A program made the position numbers and the translations under genes. 64,000 bases of DNA from Haloferula rosea (lineage in GTDB: Bacteria > Verrucomicrobiota > Verrucomicrobiia > Verrucomicrobiales > Akkermansiaceae). Each line of letters begins with the position of its first letter. Within the stretch, counting starts at the first letter, position 1. Below the pieces are notes generated by a model. That model made no database searches. It was not told where the DNA came from and saw only the letters and a program-made list of their open reading frames with translations. This document shows positions 18,017-27,969 of this stretch, piece by piece. The stretch covers positions 1-64,000 of the forward strand of contig NZ_JAENII010000001.1 in the NCBI RefSeq assembly GCF_016595525.1. The letters run 5' to 3'.

Positions 18017-19165
18017 TCAGCGGACCATGGGATTGCGTGGAATCACGCGATCATTGGTGGGCATGTCCGGCTGGATGGGTTGGGCCGGCTTCGGCTGGGG
18101 TGCAGGGGCTTGCTTGCGAATCTGTTCCACGATGGTCAGGACCCGTCGGTGATCGCGCTGGGCGAGTTCCTCCACGTCCGTGCCACTGGCCTCGGCGAGG
18201 AGTTTCATGTAGCCGGAGTCGAGACTGAGGAAATCCTGGGCCGTCCGGGCCTTGAGTTCACGGGCCAGCAGCGAGCGGTGGGCGCGTGCAAGTCGGGCTT
18301 GTTTCGCGACGGCTGGGTTCTTTTCCAGTTCTTCGATGGTGGCCTTGATTCTCTCCGGCCACGGGCTGCCCGGCACGGTGGTGAACGGGCGCTCGCGGAA
18401 GGCACTGAGGGTCGCCCAGCTTTCCTCGGCGGGCAGGTTGGTGAGAGCTTCGAACTCCTTCTGCAAGGTCTCCTGATCCGGCTGTTTGCCATTTCTCAAG
18501 GCGAACCATTCCTTCAGCCCGACGGACCCATCGGATGGAAAGGCGTGGCCGAGTTCCGGCCAGACCTCCATGTCGACCTTGGCACCGAGAGTGCGATAGA
18601 ACAGGAGGGCCTTGAGCGAATAAAAGTGGTTGGGGTCCTCGCGACCGACGCCGATGAAGACCGGGGTGGGGGTGTTGAAACGCTTCGGGTTCTTGGGGAA
18701 ATCCGTGAGGTGTCCTGCCATGAGCATGGCACCACCGGCGAGGGTTCGATCGACCTGAAGCAGGCTGTCGACCATCCAGCCCCCTTTGCTGTAGCCGACG
18801 AGGTGGAGTCGCTTGGGATCGAGCCCGTGGCTTCGCTGCAGGCGATCGCGGACGGCGCGCAGGACGGCCAATTCACGATCGAGGGCTTCCTGGCTCAGTT
18901 TGTGTTCGCCCCGCTGGGCGTAGGCCATGCCGACGACGATCCAGTCTTCCGCTCCGGTGTGTTCGCGGGTGCGCGCGGTATTGGGCTGGCCGTTCTGGCC
19001 GTGATACGAAAATACGGCTGGCCAACTCATGCCGTCCTCATGGTTGGCGGGCAGATCGACGAGGATGGGCTCTTCGACCCCGGGGACCTTGATTTCAAGC
19101 GCGGGAGCGCAGGTGATTCCCAACAGACTGACTCCGATTCTGAACCACCGTGACCACTTTTCCAT
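18017..19165 (-). CDS. Exported alpha/beta hydrolase
   Basis: A 382-residue protein with an N-terminal signal peptide (hydrophobic 7-21) and an alpha/beta-hydrolase domain. The nucleophile elbow is GYSKGG (S126), the acid is likely D177 in VGREDP, and the histidine is H207 in LGHAFP. The fold resembles esterase or PHB-depolymerase-type enzymes seen in planctomycetes and verrucomicrobia. The C-terminal 150 residues are helical, with a proline-rich tail (QAPAPQPKPAQPIQP), and are not recognised. It lies 57 bases downstream of the large TPR gene. Confidence 0.85.
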   Translation of the reverse strand: MEKWSRWFRIGVSLLGITCAPALEIKVPGVEEPILVDLPANHEDGMSWPAVFSYHGQNGQPNTARTREHTGAEDWIVVGMAYAQRGEHKLSQEALDRELAVLRAVRDRLQRSHGLDPKRLHLVGYSKGGWMVDSLLQVDRTLAGGAMLMAGHLTDFPKNPKRFNTPTPVFIGVGREDPNHFYSLKALLFYRTLGAKVDMEVWPELGHAFPSDGSVGLKEWFALRNGKQPDQETLQKEFEALTNLPAEESWATLSAFRERPFTTVPGSPWPERIKATIEELEKNPAVAKQARLARAHRSLLARELKARTAQDFLSLDSGYMKLLAEASGTDVEELAQRDHRRVLTIVEQIRKQAPAPQPKPAQPIQPDMPTNDRVIPRNPMVR

Positions 19166-19222
19166 GCCTGACGTCTAGCCCGGAGCCGGGTGTGCCGCAA
19201 GGTTGGGACTCGAATTGCGCGC

Positions 19223-21769
19223 TCAATCGTCCCAGATCATGTGTTCGAGACCAAGCTGCTTGGCTCGGTCGGATGCCTCTTCGGAACGTGGCCCCTTGAG
19301 CTCGGCGATGCGGCTCGCCAGCTTCTTGGCAGCGGCCCATTCCTCTCTTTTCTCGAGAATCCGGAGTGCACTGAATCCACACAACTCGATGGATTTCCAG
19401 TCGTTCCGGTTGGTGCCGACCGCGGAATCCACGACATCGGTGTAGGTCTTGAGGGCATCGCTTTCACGGCCCGGGAATTGTTCGAGCGCCAGGCCTTTCT
19501 GATAGAGAATCCTCGCCCGCACGGGAGAGTCATCGGGCAGCACACCGAGGAGTCGGTCATACACTTCGACGGCCTGCTCGAGGACGCTGGTCTGTCCCTG
19601 AGCGTGGGCGAACAGGGCGTCGCCCAGCAGGAGGCCGATGCTGAGGATGAGTGGATCGTCGTCCTCCATTTCCTTGAACCACGGGGCAAGGGTTTCAACC
19701 GCTTCCTCAAGCCGGGACAGGCGGATGAGCAGATCGGCCTTCTCGAGCCGGGCGACTTCGTGGAAATCGGAATCCGAGTCGATGAGTTGGTCAAAGAGCT
19801 CGAGGCTTTCGGACTGGGACTGGGGCGTTCCACCTTCGGCTGCGGCGCGTGCGGAGAGGAGCAGCGCAGCGGGGGCCTGTGGGGAATCCGGGGCATCCTG
19901 AATCAGGGCTTCAAGGACGAGGCGGGCGTCGTTGTAGTCCTTGTTCTGGAAAAGGGCCTTTCCTTGCTCGTAGCGGATGGTGTTCCGCAGCGGGCCTTCT
20001 TCGAGGGTGCCGAGGAGCTCCTGGGCTTCCTGGGCGGATTCCTTCCAGTTGCCCCGACGCTCGTGCAAGCGGATGCGGGCGAGTGCCAGCAGACCGGATG
20101 AGAGGGATTGCTGCTGATCGGGGCTCAGGGCGTTGAGTTGTTTTTCCGCCACGTCGGGCTTGGCGGGTGAGGCATCCAGGGCGGCGAGGGCGGTGCTGAG
20201 TCTGGCCTCGGGCATCCTCGGGTGGTCCGGGTATTGCTGGATGAATGCGAGCAGAGCGGGCAAGGCATCTGGACTGCGCACGGAGGTCAGGTGGAGTGCG
20301 CGTTCCAGGGCGAGCTGGGATTGCAGCCATGGATCCTCGGTCTTGCCATCGAGCTGGTCGAAGGCTGCGACATCACCTGCCGCAAGCAATGAGGTGGCTG
20401 CATTGAGCCGGGCCGACTGGCGCCGATCATCTTCAAGCAGATCGGCGGCTTCATCGAACAGGTCGGCGGCCTCGTCGAACTGTCCTTCCGCGAACAGAGC
20501 TCCGGCTTCAAGTGTGAGTCCCTGTGCCCGGAGCTCGGGTGGGGAAGCCTGACCGAGCCGGTTCAGGGATTCGAAGCAGGCTGTGGCGCGCTGGCGTCGG
20601 CCTTCTTCGAGGTGCCACCGTCCGGCTTCCAACAAGGCGCGGGGCACCAGCTGATGGTTGGGGAACTCGAGGCGCAGCCGGGTGAGAAGAAGCTGGGCTT
20701 CAAAGGGGGACGTCGGGGAGTCCTCTTTCTTCACGCCGAGGGCCAGATAGAAAAGGGATGCCGGTCCGAGGGGCGTGGCGGGAGGGGTCGGGAGCGGCCA
20801 GCCGTGGGCTGCTCCATCCTCGATGCTCGACATGGTGATGCCTCTTCCGGGGGCTGAGGGAGCCCAGTCGCGGAGTCGAGTGAGGATGGGATCGTTGGGT
20901 GCGGGTTGCTCGGGGAGGCACTGCAGGAGCAGGGTGAAAGCCTCGTTGAGCAGCGGAGAATTCGGATTCTTCTGAATGAAGGCGAGCAAGCCGTCTGCGG
21001 CAGGTTCGATGGAGCCCAGCTTCATTCTTGCCTCGGCCAGACCGATGTAGGCCTTGTGGTGGTTTTCGAGGGTTTGGTTCTCGGGTGCGGCCGTGAGGTC
21101 GAGGAAGATGGGGGCGGCTTCATCGGCCTGACCGAGCGCGAGCAGCGCGCGTGCCTTCACCAAATCCGCGACACGCTGATCGGCAGCCGACAGACCTTGG
21201 GTGGGGGGGAGTGCTTTCAGGGCATCCTCCGGGCTGTCCTCACCCAGGAGGATCTCCGCTTTGAGCAAGCGAGCGGTGGCCGGCGGTTTGGGCAGCGAGA
21301 GGATGGAATCCAGTGTGGAAAGGGCGGCGCGTGAGTCTCCAATGGCGCGCTCCAGCAGGGCTTGGGTGAGGGCGATCTCGGTGCGGTGGGAGTCCTTTGC
21401 ATCGATGGCTTCGAAGGCGTCGATGGCTTCTTGAAACCTGCCTGCGGCGGCAAGTGCCTGGGCATGCCAGAACGGGCGGTCGGGGTGGTCGGCGATATCC
21501 GGGTCGGCGAGGGTTTCCAGGGCGAGATCCGGTTGTCCTCCGCGGATGCGTGCTTCCGCGAGTCGGAGGAGAATGGAGGCGCGGAGTTCGGGTGTCAGGT
21601 CCTCTTCCTTGAGGGCTGCTTCAAAGCGGGATGCAGCGACTTCCCACAGCCGGCCGCCCAAGGCATCGAGTCCCAATTGGTAGGTGGGGATGTCCTTGAG
21701 GTCAGGCGCGGCATGGACCGCCGCCGCGAGTATGGCGGGCAGGAGAATGCGGCTTGGCCAGCGGATCAT
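19223..21769 (-). CDS. Large periplasmic TPR-repeat protein
   Basis: An 848-residue exported protein with a signal peptide (MIRWPSRILLPAILAAAVHA) and tandem helical repeats of about 34 residues through most of its length (for example LGLDALGGRLWEVAASRFEA, ALLEAGRWHLEEGRRQRATA). Tetratricopeptide arrays of this size act as scaffolds for envelope complexes. No catalytic domain is seen. It lies between the alpha/beta hydrolase and an NtrC-type regulator on the same strand, with short gaps, and may be co-transcribed with both. The specific partner is unknown. Confidence 0.85.
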   Translation of the reverse strand: MIRWPSRILLPAILAAAVHAAPDLKDIPTYQLGLDALGGRLWEVAASRFEAALKEEDLTPELRASILLRLAEARIRGGQPDLALETLADPDIADHPDRPFWHAQALAAAGRFQEAIDAFEAIDAKDSHRTEIALTQALLERAIGDSRAALSTLDSILSLPKPPATARLLKAEILLGEDSPEDALKALPPTQGLSAADQRVADLVKARALLALGQADEAAPIFLDLTAAPENQTLENHHKAYIGLAEARMKLGSIEPAADGLLAFIQKNPNSPLLNEAFTLLLQCLPEQPAPNDPILTRLRDWAPSAPGRGITMSSIEDGAAHGWPLPTPPATPLGPASLFYLALGVKKEDSPTSPFEAQLLLTRLRLEFPNHQLVPRALLEAGRWHLEEGRRQRATACFESLNRLGQASPPELRAQGLTLEAGALFAEGQFDEAADLFDEAADLLEDDRRQSARLNAATSLLAAGDVAAFDQLDGKTEDPWLQSQLALERALHLTSVRSPDALPALLAFIQQYPDHPRMPEARLSTALAALDASPAKPDVAEKQLNALSPDQQQSLSSGLLALARIRLHERRGNWKESAQEAQELLGTLEEGPLRNTIRYEQGKALFQNKDYNDARLVLEALIQDAPDSPQAPAALLLSARAAAEGGTPQSQSESLELFDQLIDSDSDFHEVARLEKADLLIRLSRLEEAVETLAPWFKEMEDDDPLILSIGLLLGDALFAHAQGQTSVLEQAVEVYDRLLGVLPDDSPVRARILYQKGLALEQFPGRESDALKTYTDVVDSAVGTNRNDWKSIELCGFSALRILEKREEWAAAKKLASRIAELKGPRSEEASDRAKQLGLEHMIWDD

Positions 21770-21845
21770 GAAAGCAAGCTAGGCCGGGACGGGGGGTGAG
21801 GAAAATCCCGAATGCGTGGGGATGGTGATTTCGCGGCGGTGGTCC

Positions 21846-23231
21846 TCAGCCGCCATTGCCGAGCCATTTGCGGAACTGGGAGGCGCTGAGCCCCAGCACG
21901 CCGGACGCGGCACCGAGGTCTCCATCCTGGCGCTCGACCAATCGGGTGGCGATACGCTCAAGGAGCCAATCGCCGCCATTTTCGGAAGGCAGGCAGTCGA
22001 GCAGGGCATTCACGTGCTGGTCGATGGATTCTTCAGACGCTCCCGGCGCGGTGGCCAGCATGATGTCGGCCGGCAGCAGGACATTCGATCCGGCCAGGGC
22101 GCATGCGCGCGCCATGGTGTTCTCGAGTTCGCGCACGTTGCCGGGCCAGCGGTGGCTCTGGAGGACGGCTCCGGCCTCGGCGGATAGCCGGATGTGGGCC
22201 ATGCCGTTCTTCCGGGTGATCCGACGAAGGAAGAACTCGGCCAGCAACGGGATATCCTCGGGGCGCTCCCGCAGCGGTGGAAGTTTCACTTCGACCACAT
22301 TCAAGCGGTAGTAGAGGTCTTCGCGAAAGCGACCGGCGGTGACCTCCTCGGCGAGGTTCTTGTTCGTGGCGGCAACGATGCGTGCGTCGGTTGTCTGCGT
22401 TTCGTTGGAGCCGACGCGGGAGAATGTGCCGTCCTGGAGGACGCGGAGAAGTTTCACCTGAACCGAAGGCGGCATGTCGCCGATTTCATCGAGGAACAAG
22501 GTGCCACCATCGGCTTGCTCAAACCGGCCGGCACGACGTGCGATGGCTCCGGTGAACGAACCCTTTTCGTGACCGAAGAGCTCACTCTCGAGCAGGTTGT
22601 CCGGGATCGCTCCACAGTTGATCGCGAGCAGTTCTTTCTGGCGTCGGGGGGAATACTCGTGGATGGCCTTGGCAACGAGTTCCTTGCCGGTGCCGGATTC
22701 TCCGGTGACGAGCACGGGGGCATCGGACTTGGCGACGCGACCGACCACCTTGAAGACATCCTGCAGGACCCGGGAGACCCCGATGATCTTGAGGCGGCCC
22801 TCGTTTCGCGGCATCTCCGCGGCGGTCTCCGGCTTGTCGGCCACCCGCAGTGCTTCCGCGGTCTGCAGGGCATTTTCGACGACAGGTCTGAGCTCGAATG
22901 GGAGTGACTCCTTGCGGAGTACATCGTGGGCTCCCTGTTGGGTGGCTTCGATGACCTGGCCGGTGCTGGGAAAGCCCGTGGTCAGGATGACCAGGGTGGT
23001 GGGGGCGGTGGCGCGGATTCGCTGGAGTAGCGCCATGCCATCGAATGGCTGGAGTTGGATATCCGCGATGACCAGATCGACTTCCGCTTTCTCAATCACC
23101 TTGGCGGCCTTGTCCGCGTCATCGCATCGGAGGATTCTCAGTCCATCGGCCGCCAAGTGCTTGGTGGCCCACTTCAGGTAGTCGTGGTCCGGATCGACGA
23201 GGAGGAGGGTGGGTTCGCGAGGGTCAGCCAT
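21846..23231 (-). CDS. Sigma-54-dependent response regulator (NtrC family)
   Basis: A 461-residue regulator with an N-terminal receiver domain (phospho-acceptor D57 in VIADIQL), a sigma-54 AAA+ domain with Walker A GESGTGKE (177-184) and DEIGD (248-252), and a C-terminal Fis-type helix-turn-helix ([20 protein letters not shown]). The loop that contacts sigma-54 reads GSFTGA (224-229) rather than GAFTGA, a tolerated variant in some family members. No sensor kinase gene is adjacent, so it is an orphan response regulator. It should activate promoters of the -24/-12 class. The closest possible target by position is the TPR gene 76 bases downstream. Confidence 0.94.
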   Translation of the reverse strand: MADPREPTLLLVDPDHDYLKWATKHLAADGLRILRCDDADKAAKVIEKAEVDLVIADIQLQPFDGMALLQRIRATAPTTLVILTTGFPSTGQVIEATQQGAHDVLRKESLPFELRPVVENALQTAEALRVADKPETAAEMPRNEGRLKIIGVSRVLQDVFKVVGRVAKSDAPVLVTGESGTGKELVAKAIHEYSPRRQKELLAINCGAIPDNLLESELFGHEKGSFTGAIARRAGRFEQADGGTLFLDEIGDMPPSVQVKLLRVLQDGTFSRVGSNETQTTDARIVAATNKNLAEEVTAGRFREDLYYRLNVVEVKLPPLRERPEDIPLLAEFFLRRITRKNGMAHIRLSAEAGAVLQSHRWPGNVRELENTMARACALAGSNVLLPADIMLATAPGASEESIDQHVNALLDCLPSENGGDWLLERIATRLVERQDGDLGAASGVLGLSASQFRKWLGNGG

Positions 23232-23379
23232 AGGCGGGGAACGGGGGGAAGTTGGGGGGAAGTCTCCGAATACGCAAGTGGGGAGACCGACGGATCAAGA
23301 CATCGCGCGCCGGTCGAACCCATGGAGTCAGTGCGGTGATTTCCGGTGAATCCGGCGGAACGGCCCGGAAAACGTCGGA

Positions 23380-24090
23380 TCAGAGGGCTCCAAACCGACG
23401 GTGCCGCCTGGAATACTCCTCGACCGCCTCGAACAGGTCGGACTGGTGGAAGTCCGGCCAGTATTTCTTGAAAATCACGATCTCCGAATAGCTGATCTGC
23501 CACAGGAGGAAATTGGAGATCCGCAATTCACCCGAGGTGCGGATCAGCAGATCAGGGTCGGGCATGTCCGAGGTGTAGAGTCGGCTGGCAAACAATTCCT
23601 TGGTGATGGAATCCGGATCCAGCGTGCCTGCAGCGGCGTCCTTGGCGATGGAGCGGGCCGCTTCGGTGATCTCCTCGCGCGAGCCGTAGGACAGTGCCAG
23701 CACCAAAGTCATGGAGGTGTTTCCGGCGGTCCGTTCCATGGCTTTGCGGAGCTTGTTGCGCGTTTTCTCCGGCAGGCGCTCGGTGTGACCGATGGCCAGC
23801 AAGCGGACATTCTGCTTCATCATCTCCTCCGCCTTCTGGTCGAGAAACCTCTCGAGAAGGGTCATGAGGGCGGAGACCTCGGCAGGTGGGCGATTCCAGT
23901 TCTCGGAAGAAAACGCGTAGAGGGTGAGGTACTTGATCCCTATCTGTTTGCAGGCTTCCACGCATTCGCGGACCGACTCGGCTCCCGCCCGATGACCGTC
24001 ACGGCGTGGCAAGCCGCGGGCTTTCGCCCAGCGACCGTTGCCATCCATGATGATGGCGACGTGCTCGGGAATGGAGGATGGCGGTGACAC
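23380..24090 (-). CDS. uppS: Undecaprenyl diphosphate synthase (isoprenyl transferase)
   Basis: A 236-residue cis-prenyltransferase that extends farnesyl diphosphate with isopentenyl units to give the C55 lipid carrier. The catalytic motif is IIMDGNGRWAK (D16), followed by GHRAGAESVR and, later, LIRTSGELRISNFLLWQ and the terminal RRHRRFG block. The length is normal. The product carries lipid II made by the dcw cluster and probably the polysaccharide made by the operon at 45-50 kb. No cdsA or dxr gene follows, unlike many bacteria. Confidence 0.96.
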   Translation of the reverse strand: MSPPSSIPEHVAIIMDGNGRWAKARGLPRRDGHRAGAESVRECVEACKQIGIKYLTLYAFSSENWNRPPAEVSALMTLLERFLDQKAEEMMKQNVRLLAIGHTERLPEKTRNKLRKAMERTAGNTSMTLVLALSYGSREEITEAARSIAKDAAAGTLDPDSITKELFASRLYTSDMPDPDLLIRTSGELRISNFLLWQISYSEIVIFKKYWPDFHQSDLFEAVEEYSRRHRRFGAL

Positions 24091-24220
24091 GAGTGGGATG
24101 GGAAAAAGAAGCCGGGGTTACGTGTCTTATCGGTGAATGGCCGGCGAATTTTCAATGATCATTTTGCCTCCGCCGCGCCATCGGGTCGATGATCCATGGT
24201 AGCCCGATTCTCGAAGGTGC

Positions 24221-25489
24221 TCAGACCACCAGTGTTTGATCGCGGTCGGGGCCGACACCAACGAACTGGATGGGAGTATCACAGAGTTCGGAAAGGCGCT
24301 GGAGGTAGGCCTTGGCCTTTTCGGGAAGATCCGCGTAGCTCGTGCATCCGGTGGTGTCGGTCTGCCAGCCGGGGAGTTCTTCATAGATGGGTTGTGCGCG
24401 TTCCCACGCGCGGCGGTCGGCCGGAGCCAGCTCGTGGCGGACACCGTCGATGTCGTAGGCCACGCAAATACGAAGGGTCTCGTAGTCATCGAGCCCGTCG
24501 ACGTTGGTCACCGCCAGCCCGGTGGTGCCGTTGACCATGCATCCCTGACGCAGGAGGACGACGTCGAGCCATCCGCAACCGCGCGGGCGTCCGGTGGTGG
24601 CACCGAACTCGCGGCCGAGATCGTGCAGGAACTGGGAGAGTGCCTCATCGACGGACGGGAAGGGTCCGCTGCCGACGCGGGTGGTGTAGGCCTTGCAGAC
24701 GCCGATGACCTGATCGATCGCCGTCGGCGGCAATCCGCTGCCGGTGCAGCATCCGCCCGCCGTGGTGTTCGAGGAGGTGACGAAGGGGAAGGTTCCGAAG
24801 TCGATGTCGAGCAGGGTGCCCTGGGCTCCTTCAAAGAGGATCTCCTTGTCGGACTTCCATGCCTCGTGGAGGACGGGGATGGTGTTGGTGACGTGAGGCT
24901 TCAGTCGTTCGAAAGCGGCGAGCACTTCGTCGGCCTGCTGTTTGGCGTCGAAGGTCGGGAGGTCGAATTTGGCGAGGATCTCGTTGGCCTCTTCGGTGCG
25001 GCGAGCCACCGTTTCCCGGAAAAATTCCTCATCGAGGAGATCGGCGACCCGCAGTCCATTGCGGTTCACCTTGTCGGCGTAGGTCGGGCCGATGCCACGT
25101 TTGGTGGTGCCGATCCTGCGGTCGCCGAGGGCGGCTTCGCGTGCGGCGTCGAGCTCCTTGTGGAGGGGGAGAACGACGTGGGCCCGGTCGGAGATCAGCA
25201 GTTTCTCGGCGGGGATCTTCACGCCCTGGGCCTCGACTTTCTCGATTTCGGCGACGAGTCCGACGGGGTCGAGCACCACGCCATTGCCGATCACGTTGAT
25301 CTTGTCGTCCCAGAGGATGCCGGAGGGCAGGAGGTGAAGGACGTACTTGGTGCCTTTGGCGATGACGGTGTGGCCAGCGTTGTTGCCTCCTTGTCCGCGC
25401 ACGACGACGTCGGCGGTTTCGGTCAGGTAATCGACGATTTTGCCTTTGCCTTCGTCTCCCCACTGGAGACCGGTGACGATAGTGTTCAT
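24221..25489 (-). CDS. purA: Adenylosuccinate synthetase
   Basis: A 422-residue enzyme that joins IMP and aspartate using GTP in the first committed step of AMP synthesis. The N-terminal GLQWGDEGKGK (7-17) is the GTP/IMP-binding signature, followed by GNNAGHT and GTTKRGIGPTYADK. The length is typical. It is transcribed alone, with a 241-base upstream region in which I see no recognisable purine riboswitch. Confidence 0.97.
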   Translation of the reverse strand: MNTIVTGLQWGDEGKGKIVDYLTETADVVVRGQGGNNAGHTVIAKGTKYVLHLLPSGILWDDKINVIGNGVVLDPVGLVAEIEKVEAQGVKIPAEKLLISDRAHVVLPLHKELDAAREAALGDRRIGTTKRGIGPTYADKVNRNGLRVADLLDEEFFRETVARRTEEANEILAKFDLPTFDAKQQADEVLAAFERLKPHVTNTIPVLHEAWKSDKEILFEGAQGTLLDIDFGTFPFVTSSNTTAGGCCTGSGLPPTAIDQVIGVCKAYTTRVGSGPFPSVDEALSQFLHDLGREFGATTGRPRGCGWLDVVLLRQGCMVNGTTGLAVTNVDGLDDYETLRICVAYDIDGVRHELAPADRRAWERAQPIYEELPGWQTDTTGCTSYADLPEKAKAYLQRLSELCDTPIQFVGVGPDRDQTLVV

Positions 25490-25731
25490 TGGAAATTCTG
25501 GGGAACCGTGGAGGGCTGCAATTCGGTGCGAGCGCCCGGGTTCGGGGTGGTTGAGTGAGGACGGGAGGTTCCCACCCGATTCAAGAGTGTTTGAAATGGT
25601 GAATCAGATCGACGCGATGGGGTGAATCGATGGGCTTGATGCCCGTGCCACCGGATGATCCTTCTCATTCCGAATCGCGTTGCATTCCGCCGAGGTTCGG
25701 GACGATTCCTGAGCAAGCGGCGAGGAGAAGA

Positions 25732-26871
25732 TTACTTGGTGGATTCGATCAGCTCGGCGAACTCCTCGAAGAAGTAGCTGGCGTCATGAGGGCCAGGGGC
25801 GGCTTCGGGGTGGTATTGCACACTGAAGACGGGGTGTTCCTTGTGACGGATGCCTTCGACCGTCTGGTCGTTGAGGTTGATGTGGGTCACCTCGATGTCG
25901 TCGGGCAGGCTGTCGCCATCGACGGCGAAGCCGTGGTTCTGCGAGGTGATGGAAATCTTTCCGCTGCGCAGGTCCTTGACCGGTTGGTTTCCGCCACGGT
26001 GACCGAACTTGAGTTTGAAGGTCTTGCCACCGAATACATGGGCGAGAATCTGGTTGCCGAGGCAGATGCCGAAGATCGGGGTCTTGCCGATGAGCTTGCG
26101 GACTTCTTCGTGGATGTAGCCGAGCGCGGCGGGGTCGCCGGGACCGTTGGAGAGGAACACTCCGTCGGGATTCTTGGCGAGCACCTCGTCGGCGGGGGTG
26201 CGGGAATTCACCACTTCCACTTCGAACCCGGCCTGGCGCAGGCGGCGCAGGATGTTGTGCTTGATGCCGAAGTCGTAGGCGACGATGCGGTGCTTCACGG
26301 GTGGCAAGGGAAGCCAGTTGTCCGGTTGGTCGGTGACCACGTTCGGCAGGGTGAATCGGCGGGAGTCCTCTTCCCACTGGTAGCTGTCCGGCGTGGACAC
26401 TTCCTTCACGAAGTCGCTGCCTTCCATCAGCGGGGAGGCCTTGGCGGCGGCGACGGCTTCCTCCGCGGAAAGCTCGGTCGTCAGGCAGGCGCGCATGGCT
26501 CCGGCGGAGCGCAGGTGTTTGGTCAGAGCCCGGGTGTCGACATGCTCGATACCGAGAATCCCGTGCTCGGTGAAGTACTCGGCCAGCGTCTGGCGTGAGC
26601 GGTAGTTCGAGGCGACTGGTGAGAGTTCTCCGATCACGAAGCCACGGACGTGGGGGCCGGCGGACTCATTGTCTTCCGGAGTCACTCCATAGTTTCCGAT
26701 CTGCGGGTAGGTCATCGTCACGATCTGTCCGCGATAGGAAGGATCGGTGATGACCTCCTGATATCCGGTCATCGACGTGTTGAAGCAGATTTCACCGGTA
26801 TGGGTGCCGGGAGCTCCAAATGCGCGACCTTCAAAAAGGCGGCCGTCTTCGAGGGCAAGAATGGCTTTCAT
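25732..26871 (-). CDS. carA: Carbamoyl-phosphate synthase small subunit
   Basis: A 379-residue glutamine amidotransferase subunit that supplies ammonia to CarB for pyrimidine and arginine synthesis. The N-terminal half carries the CarA-specific motif FNTSMTGYQE, and the class I amidotransferase domain has its nucleophile in GICLGNQ (C270) and the His-Glu pair in VQYHPEAAPG. The carB partner is not in this window. Monocistronic as far as can be seen. Confidence 0.97.
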   Translation of the reverse strand: MKAILALEDGRLFEGRAFGAPGTHTGEICFNTSMTGYQEVITDPSYRGQIVTMTYPQIGNYGVTPEDNESAGPHVRGFVIGELSPVASNYRSRQTLAEYFTEHGILGIEHVDTRALTKHLRSAGAMRACLTTELSAEEAVAAAKASPLMEGSDFVKEVSTPDSYQWEEDSRRFTLPNVVTDQPDNWLPLPPVKHRIVAYDFGIKHNILRRLRQAGFEVEVVNSRTPADEVLAKNPDGVFLSNGPGDPAALGYIHEEVRKLIGKTPIFGICLGNQILAHVFGGKTFKLKFGHRGGNQPVKDLRSGKISITSQNHGFAVDGDSLPDDIEVTHINLNDQTVEGIRHKEHPVFSVQYHPEAAPGPHDASYFFEEFAELIESTK

Positions 26872-27012
26872 GGGACGTGGGCCGAGCGCTGTGGAGGCCT
26901 TCCCCGGCGCGCGGCGCGGGAGATTACGAGCGGGGACGCCGAATGATCAATGACGAATCCCGAAACCTGATTTTCAGCCAGTCATCCCGCGGGTTCGGGC
27001 TGGGCGGGAGCG

Positions 27013-27846
27013 TCAGGATTCCACCTGACGGCGCAGTTTGTGGGCGCGTGACAGGTTTTTCTCATAGGTCTGCTCGAGGCGCTGGGTGAAGTCCCGGGCG
27101 CTTTCGTCGGCCTCCGGTTGCAGCGGCTTTCCGAGCTCGATGCTCATCCGGATCGGGAATTCCGGGCGTTTCCACAGTGGCCAGCCTTTTTCGAGGAAGC
27201 GGGTGTTGCTGCGAATGTAGACCGGCAGGACCTTGACGCCGGCGTGGCGGGCGATCAGGGCGCAGCCGCCGCGCAGTGGGTTGATCCAGCGCTCGGTGCG
27301 CTTCGTCCGGGTCCCTTCGGGGAAGAGCAGAAGCTGTCCGCCGTCGCGCAGGGCTTCGGAGGCTTCCCGCACGAGGCGTGAGGACTTTCCATTCGGGATG
27401 TAGCCGGCAAGTCGGGCGCCGCCACCGAGGAATGGATTTCGAAGGATGGACTCCTTCATGATGCAGATGGGCTGGGGTAGGCAGGAGATCACGAACACGG
27501 CGTCCCAGAGTGAAGTGTGGTTCGGCGCGATGATGACCGGCTCGGTCATCTTGCGGAGCGAGCGCAGCGAGTCGAGGTCGGCGTGGACCAGCCGCGTCAC
27601 CTGCAGGTAGCGGACGAATACCCGGAATGCCCAATGAAGGAGCGAACGCCCGAAACGAGTGCCGGATTTCCGCGGCAGGAGCAGGCAGAGGGGAAGGGAA
27701 ACCAGCGTGAAGAGCAGCCCGAAAATGCCCCAGTAGAGGAACGCGCCGATGGCTGCGACCGTCTCGAGTGGCCACCACCACCAGCCGCGACTGCTGACAG
27801 GCAGCGAAGCGGATTCGCGGAGGACTGTGGGATCGACAGGGGGCAT
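27013..27846 (-). CDS. 1-acyl-sn-glycerol-3-phosphate acyltransferase (PlsC-like)
   Basis: A 277-residue membrane-associated acyltransferase that makes phosphatidic acid. A Trp-rich N-terminus and a hydrophobic segment (about 28-57) precede the catalytic block NHTSLWDA (H110, D115 of HX4D) and the acceptor-binding block FPEGTR (175-180). The frame remains open far upstream, but the ATG at 27846 is chosen because the membrane anchor and motifs then take the family spacing, and the upstream part would run into the divergent gene at 27970. Confidence 0.9.
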   Translation of the reverse strand: MPPVDPTVLRESASLPVSSRGWWWWPLETVAAIGAFLYWGIFGLLFTLVSLPLCLLLPRKSGTRFGRSLLHWAFRVFVRYLQVTRLVHADLDSLRSLRKMTEPVIIAPNHTSLWDAVFVISCLPQPICIMKESILRNPFLGGGARLAGYIPNGKSSRLVREASEALRDGGQLLLFPEGTRTKRTERWINPLRGGCALIARHAGVKVLPVYIRSNTRFLEKGWPLWKRPEFPIRMSIELGKPLQPEADESARDFTQRLEQTYEKNLSRAHKLRRQVES

Positions 27847-27969
27847 GGCTGGCCGGGAAGTCGCCAGAATGCGTGGAATCCATAAAAATTCCAACTCTGA
27901 AATCTGTCTCCTGGCTCTTGGTCGGCACGACGGATTGCTTCGGGCGGTGAGTTCCCTAGGCTGGTCGCC

